A stretch of DNA of 64,000 nucleotides from Parcubacteria group bacterium (GTDB lineage: Bacteria > Patescibacteria > Paceibacteria > UBA9973 > UBA2103). Each line of letters starts with the position of its first letter. The stretch's first letter is position 1. The stretch spans positions 310,001 to 374,000 of the forward strand of contig JAQBRE010000002.1 of NCBI GenBank assembly GCA_028286605.1, read 5' to 3'. The position numbers were made by a program, and so were the translations under genes. Positions 8,161-16,900 of this stretch are shown here, piece by piece. Below the pieces are notes generated by a model. It searched no databases. It saw only the letters and a list, made by a program, of their open reading frames with translations, and was not told where the DNA came from.

Positions 8161-8475
8161 ATGCCGCGCGGAGACAAATCGGCCTACACCGAAAAGCAGA
8201 AGCGACAGGCTGAACACATAGAAGAAGGCTACGAGAAGCGGGGAACATCTAAGAAGGTCGCAGAAGCTAGAGCCTGGGCAACGGTAAACAAGGAAGATCA
8301 CGGAGGAAAGAAATCAGGCTCGGGGCACGGCACGAAGAAGGATACGAGTCCTTCAAAGAAGGGAGGCCGTATCGGCGGAAAGAAAGGCGGGGCAGCATCA
8401 GCTGCACGTCCTAAAGCAGCACGCGTTGCATCTGCAAAGAAAGCAGCGAAGACACGCAAGAAGAGGGGCTCGTAA
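8161..8475 (+). CDS. KGG-type, lysine-rich 'plasmid stabilization'-like protein
   Basis: 104 residues. The first half (MPRGDKSAYTEKQKRQAEHI, then EARAWATVNKEDHGGKKSGSG) matches the widespread small family annotated as 'plasmid stabilization protein' in rhizobia and others. The C-terminal half is a Lys/Ala/Gly-rich tail with GGRIGGKKGG and AKKAAKTRKKRG, resembling bacterial histone-H1-like tails. Nucleic-acid binding is therefore inferred; no enzymatic motif is present. ATG at 8161 is used rather than the in-frame TTG at 8155. It follows the membrane peptide gene closely and ends 9 bases before a 22-bp hairpin. Confidence 0.7.
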   Translation: MPRGDKSAYTEKQKRQAEHIEEGYEKRGTSKKVAEARAWATVNKEDHGGKKSGSGHGTKKDTSPSKKGGRIGGKKGGAASAARPKAARVASAKKAAKTRKKRGS

Positions 8476-8484
8476 TCTAAAAAA

Positions 8485-8531
8485 GGACAAAACAAAGAAT
8501 GACCGATATTCGGTCATTCTTTGTTTTGTCC
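8485..8531. terminator. 22-bp perfect hairpin, T-run on the minus side
   Basis: Left arm 8485-8506 and right arm 8510-8531 are perfect complements over 22 bp with a 3-base loop. Leftward RNA runs straight into six Ts (complement 8479-8484), so it acts as an intrinsic terminator in that direction; rightward RNA has no T-run. The centre shares AATGACC...GGTCATT with the palindrome at 29856-29885. Confidence 0.7.
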
Positions 8532-8570
8532 GATCTGTTGTCTGCCTGCAATGTTTGATAAGAGTATATA

Positions 8571-8607
8571 AAGTAAAACCCGCCAGAGGTCCGAAGACAT
8601 GGCGGGT
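8571..8607 (-). terminator. Terminator of the 8612-9049 gene
   Basis: Stem 8578-8585 with 8600-8607 (ACCCGCCA type) directly after the stop codon, followed leftward by TTTTACTT. Confidence 0.75.
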
Positions 8608-8611
8608 CATT

Positions 8612-9049
8612 TCACTTCGCAGTGATTTTCTCGGGCAATAGTTCCTGAACAAGGTTCACTCTAGCCCGTAGATTTCTCTGGTAGTCAGCCAGCGTATCTT
8701 GAACGGATTCCATGACACCCAGAAAGAACGCTTCTGAAAGAGGGCGTTCACGCCCGCCAACATGGGTGCCGAACTGAAATTCACATTCGAACTTTTGAAC
8801 GTTAGGTACCGTCAGTACGACTTTCACATCATATTTGTAATACCAGCCGCACTCTCGACCCCATGCCTTCCATGGAATTATTTTAATCAATTCCACACAG
8901 AGGCGCAGCTTCGGGTCGAGCGCTCTTAGGAAGCGTGAGCATCCGGAAGTCAGCCTGGCGAGCTGCTGTGCACTGATTAGTTCATCGCAATATGCACCGT
9001 TCGGGCTTTGGACGATGCGGTTGGTTATGCTAATGATCACATCACTCAT
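8612..9049 (-). CDS. Hypothetical soluble protein with strong Shine-Dalgarno, likely acquired
   Basis: 145 residues, no signal peptide or membrane segment. Contains a Trp/Tyr-rich middle (PWKAWGRECGWYYKYDV), a beta-strand-rich stretch and a helical C-terminus. No family recognised. The start MSDVIISITN at 9049 is fixed by AAAGGAG (complement 9056-9062), 6 bases upstream; a longer frame to 9139 lacks a site. Like three other isolated genes in the window it has its own Shine-Dalgarno leader and terminator, and its codon usage differs from neighbours by eye. Confidence 0.6.
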   Translation of the reverse strand: MSDVIISITNRIVQSPNGAYCDELISAQQLARLTSGCSRFLRALDPKLRLCVELIKIIPWKAWGRECGWYYKYDVKVVLTVPNVQKFECEFQFGTHVGGRERPLSEAFFLGVMESVQDTLADYQRNLRARVNLVQELLPEKITAK

Positions 9050-9384
9050 TTCAATCTCCTTTGGGCCATAGACCCGTTCGGCCTGCTCTCTGTATGAAGC
9101 AGGTAAGGAGACTGTGCTCCTTTGAAGCGGGTTAGTCAATTAGCACAAAGATTCCAACATCTTTCAGCAGACAGCTAGCACAGAGCTTGCGTTTTTAGAG
9201 GATATCTGTCATACTGGGCTCACAACCGTTTTCTAGTTTATACGTCTTGAGAGGGTATAAAGCCGCTGCTTAAGACCGGGTTCAATTGGTTTCCAAGGAA
9301 CGACCCCGAAACTCTCGAGACGTTTGTTTTACTCTTCTGGCTCCATGCACAGGCGTTCCAGCCAGGAACCCAAAACAACAATAA
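9050..9384. other. 335-base non-coding region with two leaders
   Basis: Holds the 5' leader of the leftward gene, with two small hairpins (aaggag/ctcctt around 9098-9122 and aaagat/atcttt around 9143-9161), and the rightward promoter and roughly 160-base leader of the DEAD-box helicase. No open frame or known RNA family recognised. Confidence 0.5.
9187..9215 (+). promoter_or_regulatory. Candidate promoter of the DEAD-box helicase
   Basis: TTGCGT (9187-9192), 17-base spacer, CATACT (9210-9215). Would give a 5' leader of about 160 bases. A second TATAAA lies near 9256. Confidence 0.45.
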
Positions 9385-10722
9385 ATGACAACAACATACA
9401 TGCGGCGCAATGACGGCCGCCGCAACCCGTTCGAGCGCGATGGCGCTCGTTCATCGGGCCGTCCCACTAGCAATAATCGTTCTAGCTCATCCCGTTCTTC
9501 GGGCTCTTCAGATCGTCGCTCATCGGGCGGCCGCTCTGATTTCGGAGGTCGTGGAGGAGGTAACCGTTCTTCAGGCGCTCGTCCTTCTCGCGGAGGTCGC
9601 GGTTTCCAGGAGATGTCAGTAGACCTCTCGAAGCTCGTTAATAAGGCTGTCGAAGGATTCGTGCCTGAGGTATACGTACCGACGCACCAATTCATCGATT
9701 TCCCCGTAGACGATCGCCTCAAGGCGAACATCATCTCGAAGGGATACGTTACTCCTACGCCGATTCAGGATCAGTCGATCCCGGTCGTGCTGAAGGGAAG
9801 CGACATCGTCGGTATCGCGAATACCGGAACCGGCAAGACTGCTGCGTTCCTTATTCCGCTTATCGATAAGGTTCTCAAGATGCGTGCAGCTGGCATCGAG
9901 GAGCGCGTGCTCATCATGGTTCCGACCCGTGAGCTCGCTATCCAGATCGAACAGGAATTCTACGGCTTCGCTAAGCAGCTCGGCATCAACTCGGTCGTCG
10001 TCGTCGGTGGTGCAGGTATCGAGCCTCAGGTTCGCGGCCTTCGCCGCAAGCCGAACTTCGTTATCGGTACGCCAGGACGCTTGAAGGACTTGATGGAGCG
10101 CCGTGAACTGGACCTTTCTAAGTTCCAGACCGTCGTTCTTGATGAGGCAGACCGCATGCTCGATATGGGTTTCATCCAGGACATGCGCCACATCATGAGC
10201 TTCATGCTTGATAACCGCCACACGCTCTTTTTCTCGGCTACGCTTTCACGCGACATCGAGAAGCTGATCGGTGAATTCCTCAACAATCCTGTCCGTATCT
10301 CGGTTAAGACCCGCGACACTGCAGCGACCGTTGATCAGGACGTCATCCGTGTGCCGAACGGCCAGAAGCTCGAGACGCTTATCAACCTGCTCAAGCAGCC
10401 AGGTTTCGATAAGGTTCTCGTCTTCGGACGTACCAAGCACGGCGTCGAGCGTCTTGCCCGCGATCTTAACCAGGCGGGAATCAAATCTGATTCCATCCAT
10501 GGCGACAAGACGCACGGCAAGCGCCAGAAGGCTCTCGGCCTGTTCAAGCAGAATCAGGTGAACGTGCTCGTTGCGACTGACGTTGCCGCTCGCGGCCTCG
10601 ACATCAGCGGCGTTTCGCACGTGATCAACTTCGATCTGCCTGCGACATATGAGGACTACACGCACCGTATCGGACGTACCGGACGCGCGGGTCAGACTGG
10701 TTCTGCGCTTACGTTCATCTAA
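9385..10722 (+). CDS. DEAD-box ATP-dependent RNA helicase (RhlE-like)
   Basis: 445 residues. The N-terminal 75 or so residues are a disordered Arg/Gly/Ser tail, placed ahead of the core instead of the more usual C-terminal position. The helicase core then shows Q-motif TPIQDQSIP, Walker A ANTGTGKT (about residue 145), PTRELA, TPGR, DEAD (253-256), SAT, ARGLDISGV and HRIGRTGR. It unwinds short RNA duplexes, probably in RNA decay or ribosome assembly; RNase J elsewhere in the window has a similar tail. The protein ends shortly after motif VI. It is read from a long leader, which in cold-regulated helicase genes is often regulatory. Confidence 0.94.
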   Translation: MTTTYMRRNDGRRNPFERDGARSSGRPTSNNRSSSSRSSGSSDRRSSGGRSDFGGRGGGNRSSGARPSRGGRGFQEMSVDLSKLVNKAVEGFVPEVYVPTHQFIDFPVDDRLKANIISKGYVTPTPIQDQSIPVVLKGSDIVGIANTGTGKTAAFLIPLIDKVLKMRAAGIEERVLIMVPTRELAIQIEQEFYGFAKQLGINSVVVVGGAGIEPQVRGLRRKPNFVIGTPGRLKDLMERRELDLSKFQTVVLDEADRMLDMGFIQDMRHIMSFMLDNRHTLFFSATLSRDIEKLIGEFLNNPVRISVKTRDTAATVDQDVIRVPNGQKLETLINLLKQPGFDKVLVFGRTKHGVERLARDLNQAGIKSDSIHGDKTHGKRQKALGLFKQNQVNVLVATDVAARGLDISGVSHVINFDLPATYEDYTHRIGRTGRAGQTGSALTFI

Positions 10723-10744
10723 TTCCTATAAAATAAGGAACGAC

Positions 10745-10778
10745 AAAGCCCGGCTGCTACGCAGCCGGGCTTTGTTTG
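10745..10778 (+). terminator. Terminator after the DEAD-box helicase
   Basis: 13-bp perfect stem (10745-10757 with 10761-10773), 3-base loop, followed by a T-rich stretch. Confidence 0.85.
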
Positions 10779-10780
10779 TA

Positions 10781-10808
10781 TTGACATTGTATATACAACG
10801 TATATACT
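10781..10808 (+). promoter_or_regulatory. Promoter and double operator of the RelB/YafQ module
   Basis: TTGACA (10781-10786), 16-base spacer, TATACT (10803-10808), 6 bases before the ATG. Two copies of the self-complementary GTATATAC (10789-10796 and 10800-10807) sit on one helix face, 11 bp centre to centre, over the spacer and -10: the usual layout for antitoxin autorepression. Confidence 0.65.
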
Positions 10809-10814
10809 CACTCT

Positions 10815-11078
10815 ATGGCTACAAACGCAATATTAACTATACGAACTGACAGTTCTGTAAAACGCGCAGCACAAAAGGCAGCGAAGGATCTTGGCGTTCC
10901 TCTTTCAGTAATTGTGAACGCATCACTCCGCGCATTCATACGCAACCCGCGTATAGAACTAGAACCCTATACTCCTAACGCACGAACACGTCGAGCACTA
11001 GATGCTGCTCGTAAATCAGCAGCGAAATCAAAGACATACAATTCAGTCGAAGAACTCATTTCCGGTCTAAAGAAGTAA
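10815..11078 (+). CDS. RelB/DinJ-type antitoxin
   Basis: 87 residues. The N-terminal ribbon-helix-helix (ATNAILTIRTDSSVKRAAQK followed by DLGVPLSVIVNASLRAFI, residues 2-45) is typical of DinJ/RelB antitoxins and should bind the GTATATAC pair overlapping the promoter. The C-terminal half (about 50-87) is charged, would be unfolded without toxin and would wrap it. The toxin gene begins 4 bases after its stop. Confidence 0.85.
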   Translation: MATNAILTIRTDSSVKRAAQKAAKDLGVPLSVIVNASLRAFIRNPRIELEPYTPNARTRRALDAARKSAAKSKTYNSVEELISGLKK

Positions 11079-11082
11079 TTTC

Positions 11083-11346
11083 ATGCGCTTCAACCCCTCG
11101 AAGCGCTTTGAAAAGCAGTACGCCAAGCTTTCTGTAAGGACACAAGATAAAATCACTGAAAAGTTGAATTTGTTTGTTAAAAATCAGTCTGATCCTGTGC
11201 TTGAGAATCACATGCTGAAAGGAAAATATAAAGGTTATCGAAGTATTAACATTACGGGAGATTTACGACTTATATACGAACAAACTAGCCCAGACAGCGT
11301 TTGGCTCCTTCTTGTTGGGACACACCACGAGCTATACGGCTCCTAG
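11083..11346 (+). CDS. YafQ/RelE-superfamily mRNA interferase toxin
   Basis: 87 residues, normal for the family. RelE-fold features: MRFNPSKRFEKQYAKL at the start, the NHMLKGKYKGYRSINITGDLRL core, a YE motif (about 68), and the C-terminal LVGTHHELYG with the His pair characteristic of YafQ-type ribosome-dependent RNases. Forms a cotranscribed pair with the upstream antitoxin. Base composition is somewhat more AT-rich than neighbouring housekeeping genes, compatible with mobility. Confidence 0.85.
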   Translation: MRFNPSKRFEKQYAKLSVRTQDKITEKLNLFVKNQSDPVLENHMLKGKYKGYRSINITGDLRLIYEQTSPDSVWLLLVGTHHELYGS

Positions 11347-11405
11347 GTATGGGGATAGGGCATTTGACGGCCTAGAAAATCGTTATACTTACTAGGCGAA
11401 GGCTC

Positions 11406-11690
11406 ATGGATCCATTCCTGCAGATGCATATCTTCTTTTTCGTCACTACGGTCGTCGTGGTGATATTCGGTGTGCTTTCGTGCGTCGCGCTCGTGTATCT
11501 TGTTCTTCTCTTCCGTACACTAAATCGTTTTGCGAATACCGTGCACGAAGAAACCGAAGAGATACGAGCGGACTTAGATGATATGCGTAGGAAAGCGAAA
11601 CGTGAGGGGCTTCGTCTCGGGCATTTGATTACGTTCTTTGGGAAGACCGCGAAGCGCGCAAAGAAAAAGGTGCACGCATCGCTTGATTAA
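11406..11690 (+). CDS. Small membrane protein with charged coiled tail
   Basis: 94 residues. One hydrophobic helix (about residues 8-36), then an acidic helix (HEETEEIRADLDDMRRKAKRE) and a basic C-terminus (KTAKRAKKKVHASLD). Looks like a single-pass protein with a cytoplasmic helical tail; no family recognised. A TATACT (11384-11389) lies 16 bases upstream. The next gene is also a Lys-rich small protein, 19 bases downstream, and the two may be cotranscribed. Confidence 0.6.
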   Translation: MDPFLQMHIFFFVTTVVVVIFGVLSCVALVYLVLLFRTLNRFANTVHEETEEIRADLDDMRRKAKREGLRLGHLITFFGKTAKRAKKKVHASLD

Positions 11691-11709
11691 TTATTTTTGT
11701 AACTAGCAT

Positions 11710-12201
11710 ATGGCAACTAAGAAAACAGCGAAGAAATCAAGTAAGAAAGGACAGAGTAAGGGGATGGTAGCTGCAGAGATAGGCGCCGGCGTCGTCGCAG
11801 CAGGTGCAGCGGCAGCAGCGGGGTATTACTTCTACGGCGACAAGAAAGCGAAGAAGCATCGCCAGGCTGCAAGCAAATGGGCGAAGGGTATGAAGACGCA
11901 GGTCGTTAAGGAAGCGAAGAAAGTACAGAAGCTTGATCAGAAGACGATGGCCGCTATCATCGATAGCGCCGCTATGGCATACGCAGGCGCACGTTCCGTT
12001 AATGCTGCAGACGTGAAGCAGGCAGCTTCTGAACTCAAGCAGCACTGGCAGACCATCCAGAAGGAGGTTTCTTCTGAAGGACGCAGCGTGAAGAAAGCAG
12101 TTAAGAAGGCCGCGAAGGCAGGAGCAAAGAAGGTCGCTAAGAAGGCAGTGAAAAAGGCTGCCCCTAAGAAAGCAGCGAAGAAATCCCCAAAGAAGCGCTA
12201 A
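11710..12201 (+). CDS. Lysine/alanine-rich protein with histone-H1-like tails and a hydrophobic segment
   Basis: 163 residues. Lys-rich head (ATKKTAKKSSKKGQSKG, residues 2-18), a Gly/Ala hydrophobic segment (about 19-44, ending GYYFYGDKKAKK), a helical middle (about 60-125) and a long AKKA/KKAVKKAAK tail (about 126-163) like eukaryotic-type H1 or HU tails. The hydrophobic segment plus KK repeats on both sides suggests a nucleoid-to-membrane tether; that is inference. No enzyme motif. Confidence 0.6.
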   Translation: MATKKTAKKSSKKGQSKGMVAAEIGAGVVAAGAAAAAGYYFYGDKKAKKHRQAASKWAKGMKTQVVKEAKKVQKLDQKTMAAIIDSAAMAYAGARSVNAADVKQAASELKQHWQTIQKEVSSEGRSVKKAVKKAAKAGAKKVAKKAVKKAAPKKAAKKSPKKR

Positions 12202-12213
12202 AGGCGGTTGTGA

Positions 12214-12219
12214 TACGAT
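12214..12219 (+). promoter_or_regulatory. -10 box of the first DsbA-like gene
   Basis: TACGAT ends 8 bases before the ATG at 12228. Confidence 0.4.
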
Positions 12220-12227
12220 AGACAGAT

Positions 12228-12947
12228 ATGGAAAATACAAAAAGTGCATTCATGGATAAGTATCTGACGCCGCTGGCCATATTCGTGGCTGCGATAATTA
12301 TCGCTCTTGCTCTTATTTACGGACATATTGGTGGTGTCGCTACAGGAGGAACAGGGGCACCAACCGCGCCTGCAGTGGCAGTGAACATCAAGGATGTGAA
12401 GACAGATGGCGACCCATTCATCGGCCCCGCGAATGCGCCGACGACCGTCGCGCTCTTCTACGACTACCAGTGTCCGTTCTGCAAGCAGTTCGAGCAGGGC
12501 GTTACGCCGCAGCTCATCACGAACTACGTGAGCACAGGCAAGACGAAGATCGTCTTTAAGGACTTCCAGTTCCTGGGTGCTGATTCCACGACCGCCGCGC
12601 TCTTCGCACGTGCAGTCTGGGCTACGTATCCAGACCAGTTCTACCCTTGGTTCATGGCTATGTTCAACGCACAGGATCAGGAAGGCGACACGGGCTTCGG
12701 AAACCTCGCATCCATCGAGACGCTTACGAAGACCATTCCAGGCATCGACGTAACGAAGGTGGAGGCGAACATGAACGCGAATAAGGATGCGTACCAGAAG
12801 GCAGTCGATGCAGATCGCGCCGAGGGCGCAGCCCTCGGCATCAACGGTACGCCAAGCATCATCGTCGGTACGAAGCTCTTCACGGGCCTCTCGACGGCTG
12901 CGTATTACAGCGGTATCTCTGCTGAACTCAACAGCGAGTTGAAGTAA
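12228..12947 (+). CDS. Membrane-anchored DsbA-family thiol oxidoreductase (1)
   Basis: 239 residues. One membrane helix (about 13-31) anchors an extracytoplasmic thioredoxin fold. The redox site is CPFC at residues 82-85 (YDYQCPFCKQF), and the cis-Pro loop is GINGTPSIIVG near the C-terminus. It would introduce or shuffle disulfides in exported proteins; VKOR at 19338 is the likely partner that reoxidises it. A paralogue with the same plan is at 34385-35092. Own -10 box and terminator make it a single-gene unit. Confidence 0.9.
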   Translation: MENTKSAFMDKYLTPLAIFVAAIIIALALIYGHIGGVATGGTGAPTAPAVAVNIKDVKTDGDPFIGPANAPTTVALFYDYQCPFCKQFEQGVTPQLITNYVSTGKTKIVFKDFQFLGADSTTAALFARAVWATYPDQFYPWFMAMFNAQDQEGDTGFGNLASIETLTKTIPGIDVTKVEANMNANKDAYQKAVDADRAEGAALGINGTPSIIVGTKLFTGLSTAAYYSGISAELNSELK

Positions 12948-12968
12948 TCAAACACAGATGGTTTTAAG

Positions 12969-12995
12969 AAAAGCCGCCCCAAAGGGGCGGCTTTT
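12969..12995 (+). terminator. Terminator after the DsbA-like gene
   Basis: 12-bp stem (12969-12980 with 12984-12995), 3-base loop; the right arm ends in CTTTT. Confidence 0.85.
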
Positions 12996-13065
12996 CGCTA
13001 TCCCCACGCATCCTTAATTTTGCCTATGCTATAGCTAATAGGCATTATCAGGCTAATAAAATTCT

Positions 13066-13617
13066 ATGCCTAATTATCGTCTGCTCGCTATTTCAGGAAG
13101 TCTCAGAAAAGATTCTATCAATACGCACCTTGTTAATGCATTCATCGCGAACGCACCGGAAGGAACGACTATCGAGATGCTCGATTGGTCTGAAACGCCG
13201 ATCTTCAATCAGGATGACGAAGCGTCATTTCCTGCCTATGTAACCGCCCTTAAGGAAAAGATCAGTGCAGCAGACGGTGTCATCGTCGTTACGCCTGAAT
13301 ATAATCGTTCTGTTCCGGGTGCTCTTAAGAACATGCTCGATTGGACGAGTCGTCCGTGGAGTCAGTCTGCATGGAAGGACAAGCCGGTATACACTGCGGG
13401 CGCTACTGGCGGCGCGGTCGGTACGGCGCTTGCGCAGGATGACGTGAAGAAATTCATGCATTTCAACTCAGCACTGATTATGGGTCAGCCGGAATTCTAT
13501 ATGACCGGTGCGCCTGCAAAGTTCGATGAAGCGGGTACTCTTATAGACGAAGAGACGAAGAAGCATATTGTGAGCGGACTCACGGCATTCGCAGCTTTCA
13601 TCGAAAAAGTTAGTTAG
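13066..13617 (+). CDS. NADPH-dependent FMN reductase
   Basis: 183 residues, flavodoxin-like fold. The FMN phosphate loop is ISGSLRKDSINTHL (about 9-22); TPEYNRSVPGALKNMLDW in the middle is the family hallmark for flavin ring and dimer contacts. Such enzymes reduce quinones, azo compounds or chromate with NAD(P)H; the natural substrate is unknown. An AT-rich TAATAA/TAAAAT stretch lies 3-6 bases before the ATG, consistent with a leaderless start. Confidence 0.9.
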   Translation: MPNYRLLAISGSLRKDSINTHLVNAFIANAPEGTTIEMLDWSETPIFNQDDEASFPAYVTALKEKISAADGVIVVTPEYNRSVPGALKNMLDWTSRPWSQSAWKDKPVYTAGATGGAVGTALAQDDVKKFMHFNSALIMGQPEFYMTGAPAKFDEAGTLIDEETKKHIVSGLTAFAAFIEKVS

Positions 13618-13628
13618 AATAGACGCGC

Positions 13629-13634
13629 TATACT
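13629..13634 (+). promoter_or_regulatory. -10 box of the DUF1653 gene
   Basis: TATACT ends exactly 6 bases before the ATG at 13641. Confidence 0.55.
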
Positions 13635-13640
13635 AGATGC

Positions 13641-13868
13641 ATGGAGGAACCGAAACCAGGCATCTATTATCACTTCAAGCACCCAGAACTTCACTATGAA
13701 GTTCTGGGTGTCGCGCTGCATATCGAAACCGAAGAGAAGATGGTCGTATATCAACGCACCTTCGACGATCATCAGATCTTCGTGCGCCCGCTCGCGATGT
13801 TCATGGAAGAAGTCGATAAGCCCGAGCTCAACTATAAAGGTCTGCGGTTTGTATATGTGAGCCCGTAA
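13641..13868 (+). CDS. DUF1653 domain protein
   Basis: 75 residues, essentially one DUF1653 domain: PGIYYHFKHPELHYEVLGVA at the start, then YQRTFDDHQIFVRPLAMFMEEV. These short proteins are widespread and of unknown function. A TATACT box sits directly upstream, so it has its own promoter although only 23 bases separate it from the FMN reductase. Confidence 0.85.
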   Translation: MEEPKPGIYYHFKHPELHYEVLGVALHIETEEKMVVYQRTFDDHQIFVRPLAMFMEEVDKPELNYKGLRFVYVSP

Positions 13869-13907
13869 CCTATAATTAACGTACGAATTATTAAATTTCT
13901 ATTACAC

Positions 13908-16900
13908 ATGTTTACAAAGAAGCATCTTATTCCCGCTCTATCTTTTTCACTCGTACTCCTTATATCTTTTGGAGTGTACTCGCATGTTGCTAATGCGGCT
14001 ACGAGCATTGCGGTTTCCTCTGCAACGCTTGCTGCAGACGGCAGAACGCTAACGGTACACATGACAGGCGTGACAGGAAGCCTCTCGCCTGCGACCGCTA
14101 TCACGAACTTCTCGGTCGCACAGGGCGGGGTACCGGTAGTCATCTCCACAGCTACCTCGAGCGCAACGACGGTAACGCTCGTTCTCAGCGGACCGATAGT
14201 ATCGACCGCTACGGTTACCGTGAACCTTGCCAGCGGTAACCTGACCGATACCGGAAGCGACACGGTCATTACGAGTAGCGGAAATGCCGTTACGAACAGT
14301 AGTACCGTTACCGCAACCACGTTCGCATTTTCTAATGCGGTAATTACGCAGGGCGGGCAATTCGGCGCCTGGGGAAACATGTCTGGCCACTCGATGCTCA
14401 CCAGCTTCGGTGCCGAAAGCCGAATAGATTTCGAAGTAACCGGAACCAGTGCAACGATGCAGTATTTCTACGCATCGGATGTTGGCGATATAACAGTCAC
14501 CGTTGCGAACGCAGACGGATCAGGTGCAACCACTGTTACACCGACACTTCCAACGGGTGCACTGACATCGAACGTATCGTTATTCTCTGGAAAACCCGAC
14601 GCGACCTACCGAGTCAGTGTCGTATTCCATGGACAAGGAGTATTTTTGTTTGACGGAACCTCGTTCCTCTCTGTAACTGGATCGGCACCCGCGCTTTCTG
14701 CGTATCCGGGATACAGCGGCAACAGCATATATCCCTTTTCCGATCCTTCAGTCACCCCGCATATCGTTATAGAGCCAGGATTCAAGGCTTTAACGGCCCA
14801 AGGCTACGCAGCATATAACGCCCTCATGCCTATTACAGGAGATCAGGTTCAGGCGGATGCCGCATATCGTTTTAAAGGCAGTATTTCCTCACTCTACCTA
14901 TGGGCCTATGGCGACGGTGCCAACGTGCATCTTGATGTATATGACGCAACGGGTGCGACGCTTCAGAATAGTTACGATGTCTCTCAAGTCGCTTCTAGTT
15001 GGGGAACCTGGATGCCTGTGGCTTCGGGTATGGACACCTCAACGCAGCACATCTACCGTTTGACGGGTTCGACTAACGCCGGATTCTTGACCTACAGCAT
15101 CATGACCGTCGGTGGAACCGGACTCGACCTCACGTGGACTCCTCCATCGCTCGCTTCACTCAGTGTTATTGCTGGCTATGGAGATAGTATTACGGCAGGC
15201 AATGTAGGAACAAACGGTATGTCATGGCTCGGCTACATCCGTAGCGTTGCACAGAAACTTCCTGGTGCAGGCGGTGGTGCAGCAATTGCGAACTTCGGCT
15301 TAGGTGGTGACCCTGTAATAGGATCGGGTGATACGCGCTTTACCGACATAACCGGACTCTCTCCTCAACCGAAAACCGTATTCGTGCTCTACGGTATTAA
15401 CGACATTAATGCAGGGGTGTCAACTACTACGTTCGCGGCCTCGTATTCGACCATGGTAAACGGACTCAGTGCTGGTTTGCCTAGTGGCACGAATATCGAC
15501 TATATGGCGGTTCTTCCGACGAGCTACGGAGGCGGCAGCGAAACGAAGATTGATCCATTCAATGCAGTCATCGCAAGCATCGTTACTGCGAAGGGAGGAC
15601 ATAATCACTTCATAAATACGAAGAATTGGAATTTGGGAGGCACTGCCTACCTTACGGGCGGTGCGCTTGATAACACGAATTTCTACGACGGACTGCATCC
15701 CAACCCTGCTGGCTATGTCGTGATGACGAAGTACCTTACTCCATTCGCAGTTACTAATCCGTATAGCGTGAGCGGCCCATCTTCCGGAGCAAACGGAACG
15801 GCAAGTGCGAACTTCACTGTAACCTTGAATAACGGCGCTGCATTCGACGCGAACGATACGGTCGTTCTTTCAGATGGTGCAAGTGGTGGAACGTTCACTC
15901 CTTCGGTCGGAAGCTTAGGCACTTCGATTGCAACGGTAACGCCGGCACTAAATGCGACCTCATTCACCTTCACCTACACGCCTGCAACGAGCGGAACGAA
16001 GACTCTGACCTTTACGAACGGTCAGGGATGGGTGAATCCAGGAACGGCTTCCTATCTATCTGGTACGGTAACTCCACCAGCGATTTCCGCAATTTCAGTC
16101 GGCTCAATCGCTACCACAAGCGCGACGGTAGCATGGACCACCGACGTTCTTGGTTCGTCCCGAGTTAGTTACGGTCCTACATCAACCTATAGCGCTTCAA
16201 CGACCCAGACTGATACGAGCCCGCGCGTTATGTCGCACAGTGTCGCTCTTGCTAACCTCGTCTCGTGTTCTACCTATCATTATCAAGTCGACTCTATCGG
16301 CGCATCTTCGAACGAAGCTACATCGAGTGATCAGACCTTCACGACGACGTGTCCAGGATCGGTGGCCATTACGTCTTCTACAGCGGCTCCTATTACTACG
16401 GGTGCCGGAGGCACACTCGTCTTCGGAAGTACCAGTGTGACCGTTCCAACCTCATACACTGGCACCACTACCAGCGCAACTTTTGCAGCACAGCAACTCG
16501 ACCCTACGAGCTTCTTCGCTGCGGCAAGCAGGCCTGTAGGAATGAGTTCTGTTGGTGGCTATGTTGTGGATCTCAAAGCTTTCGTTACCGCGACGACGAC
16601 ACTGAGCACGTTCACTCATCCGATCAGCGTCATTCTTACCTACAACCCAAGCGATGTCGCACATATCGATATTTCTTCACTTCTGATATATCGCTACGAT
16701 GTCGGGACAGGATGGACTGCGCTTACTGGCTGCGTAACCGACACAGGAGCGCATACGGTTACGTGTCAGACATCCAACTTCTCGGACTTCTCACTCTTCG
16801 GAACAGCAACGGCTAGTACGCCGATAGCTACAGGCCTCACCTCATCAACGAGTGGTCGCACCTCAGGCGGCGTCACCTACGGCTGTAAGGACACGAATGC

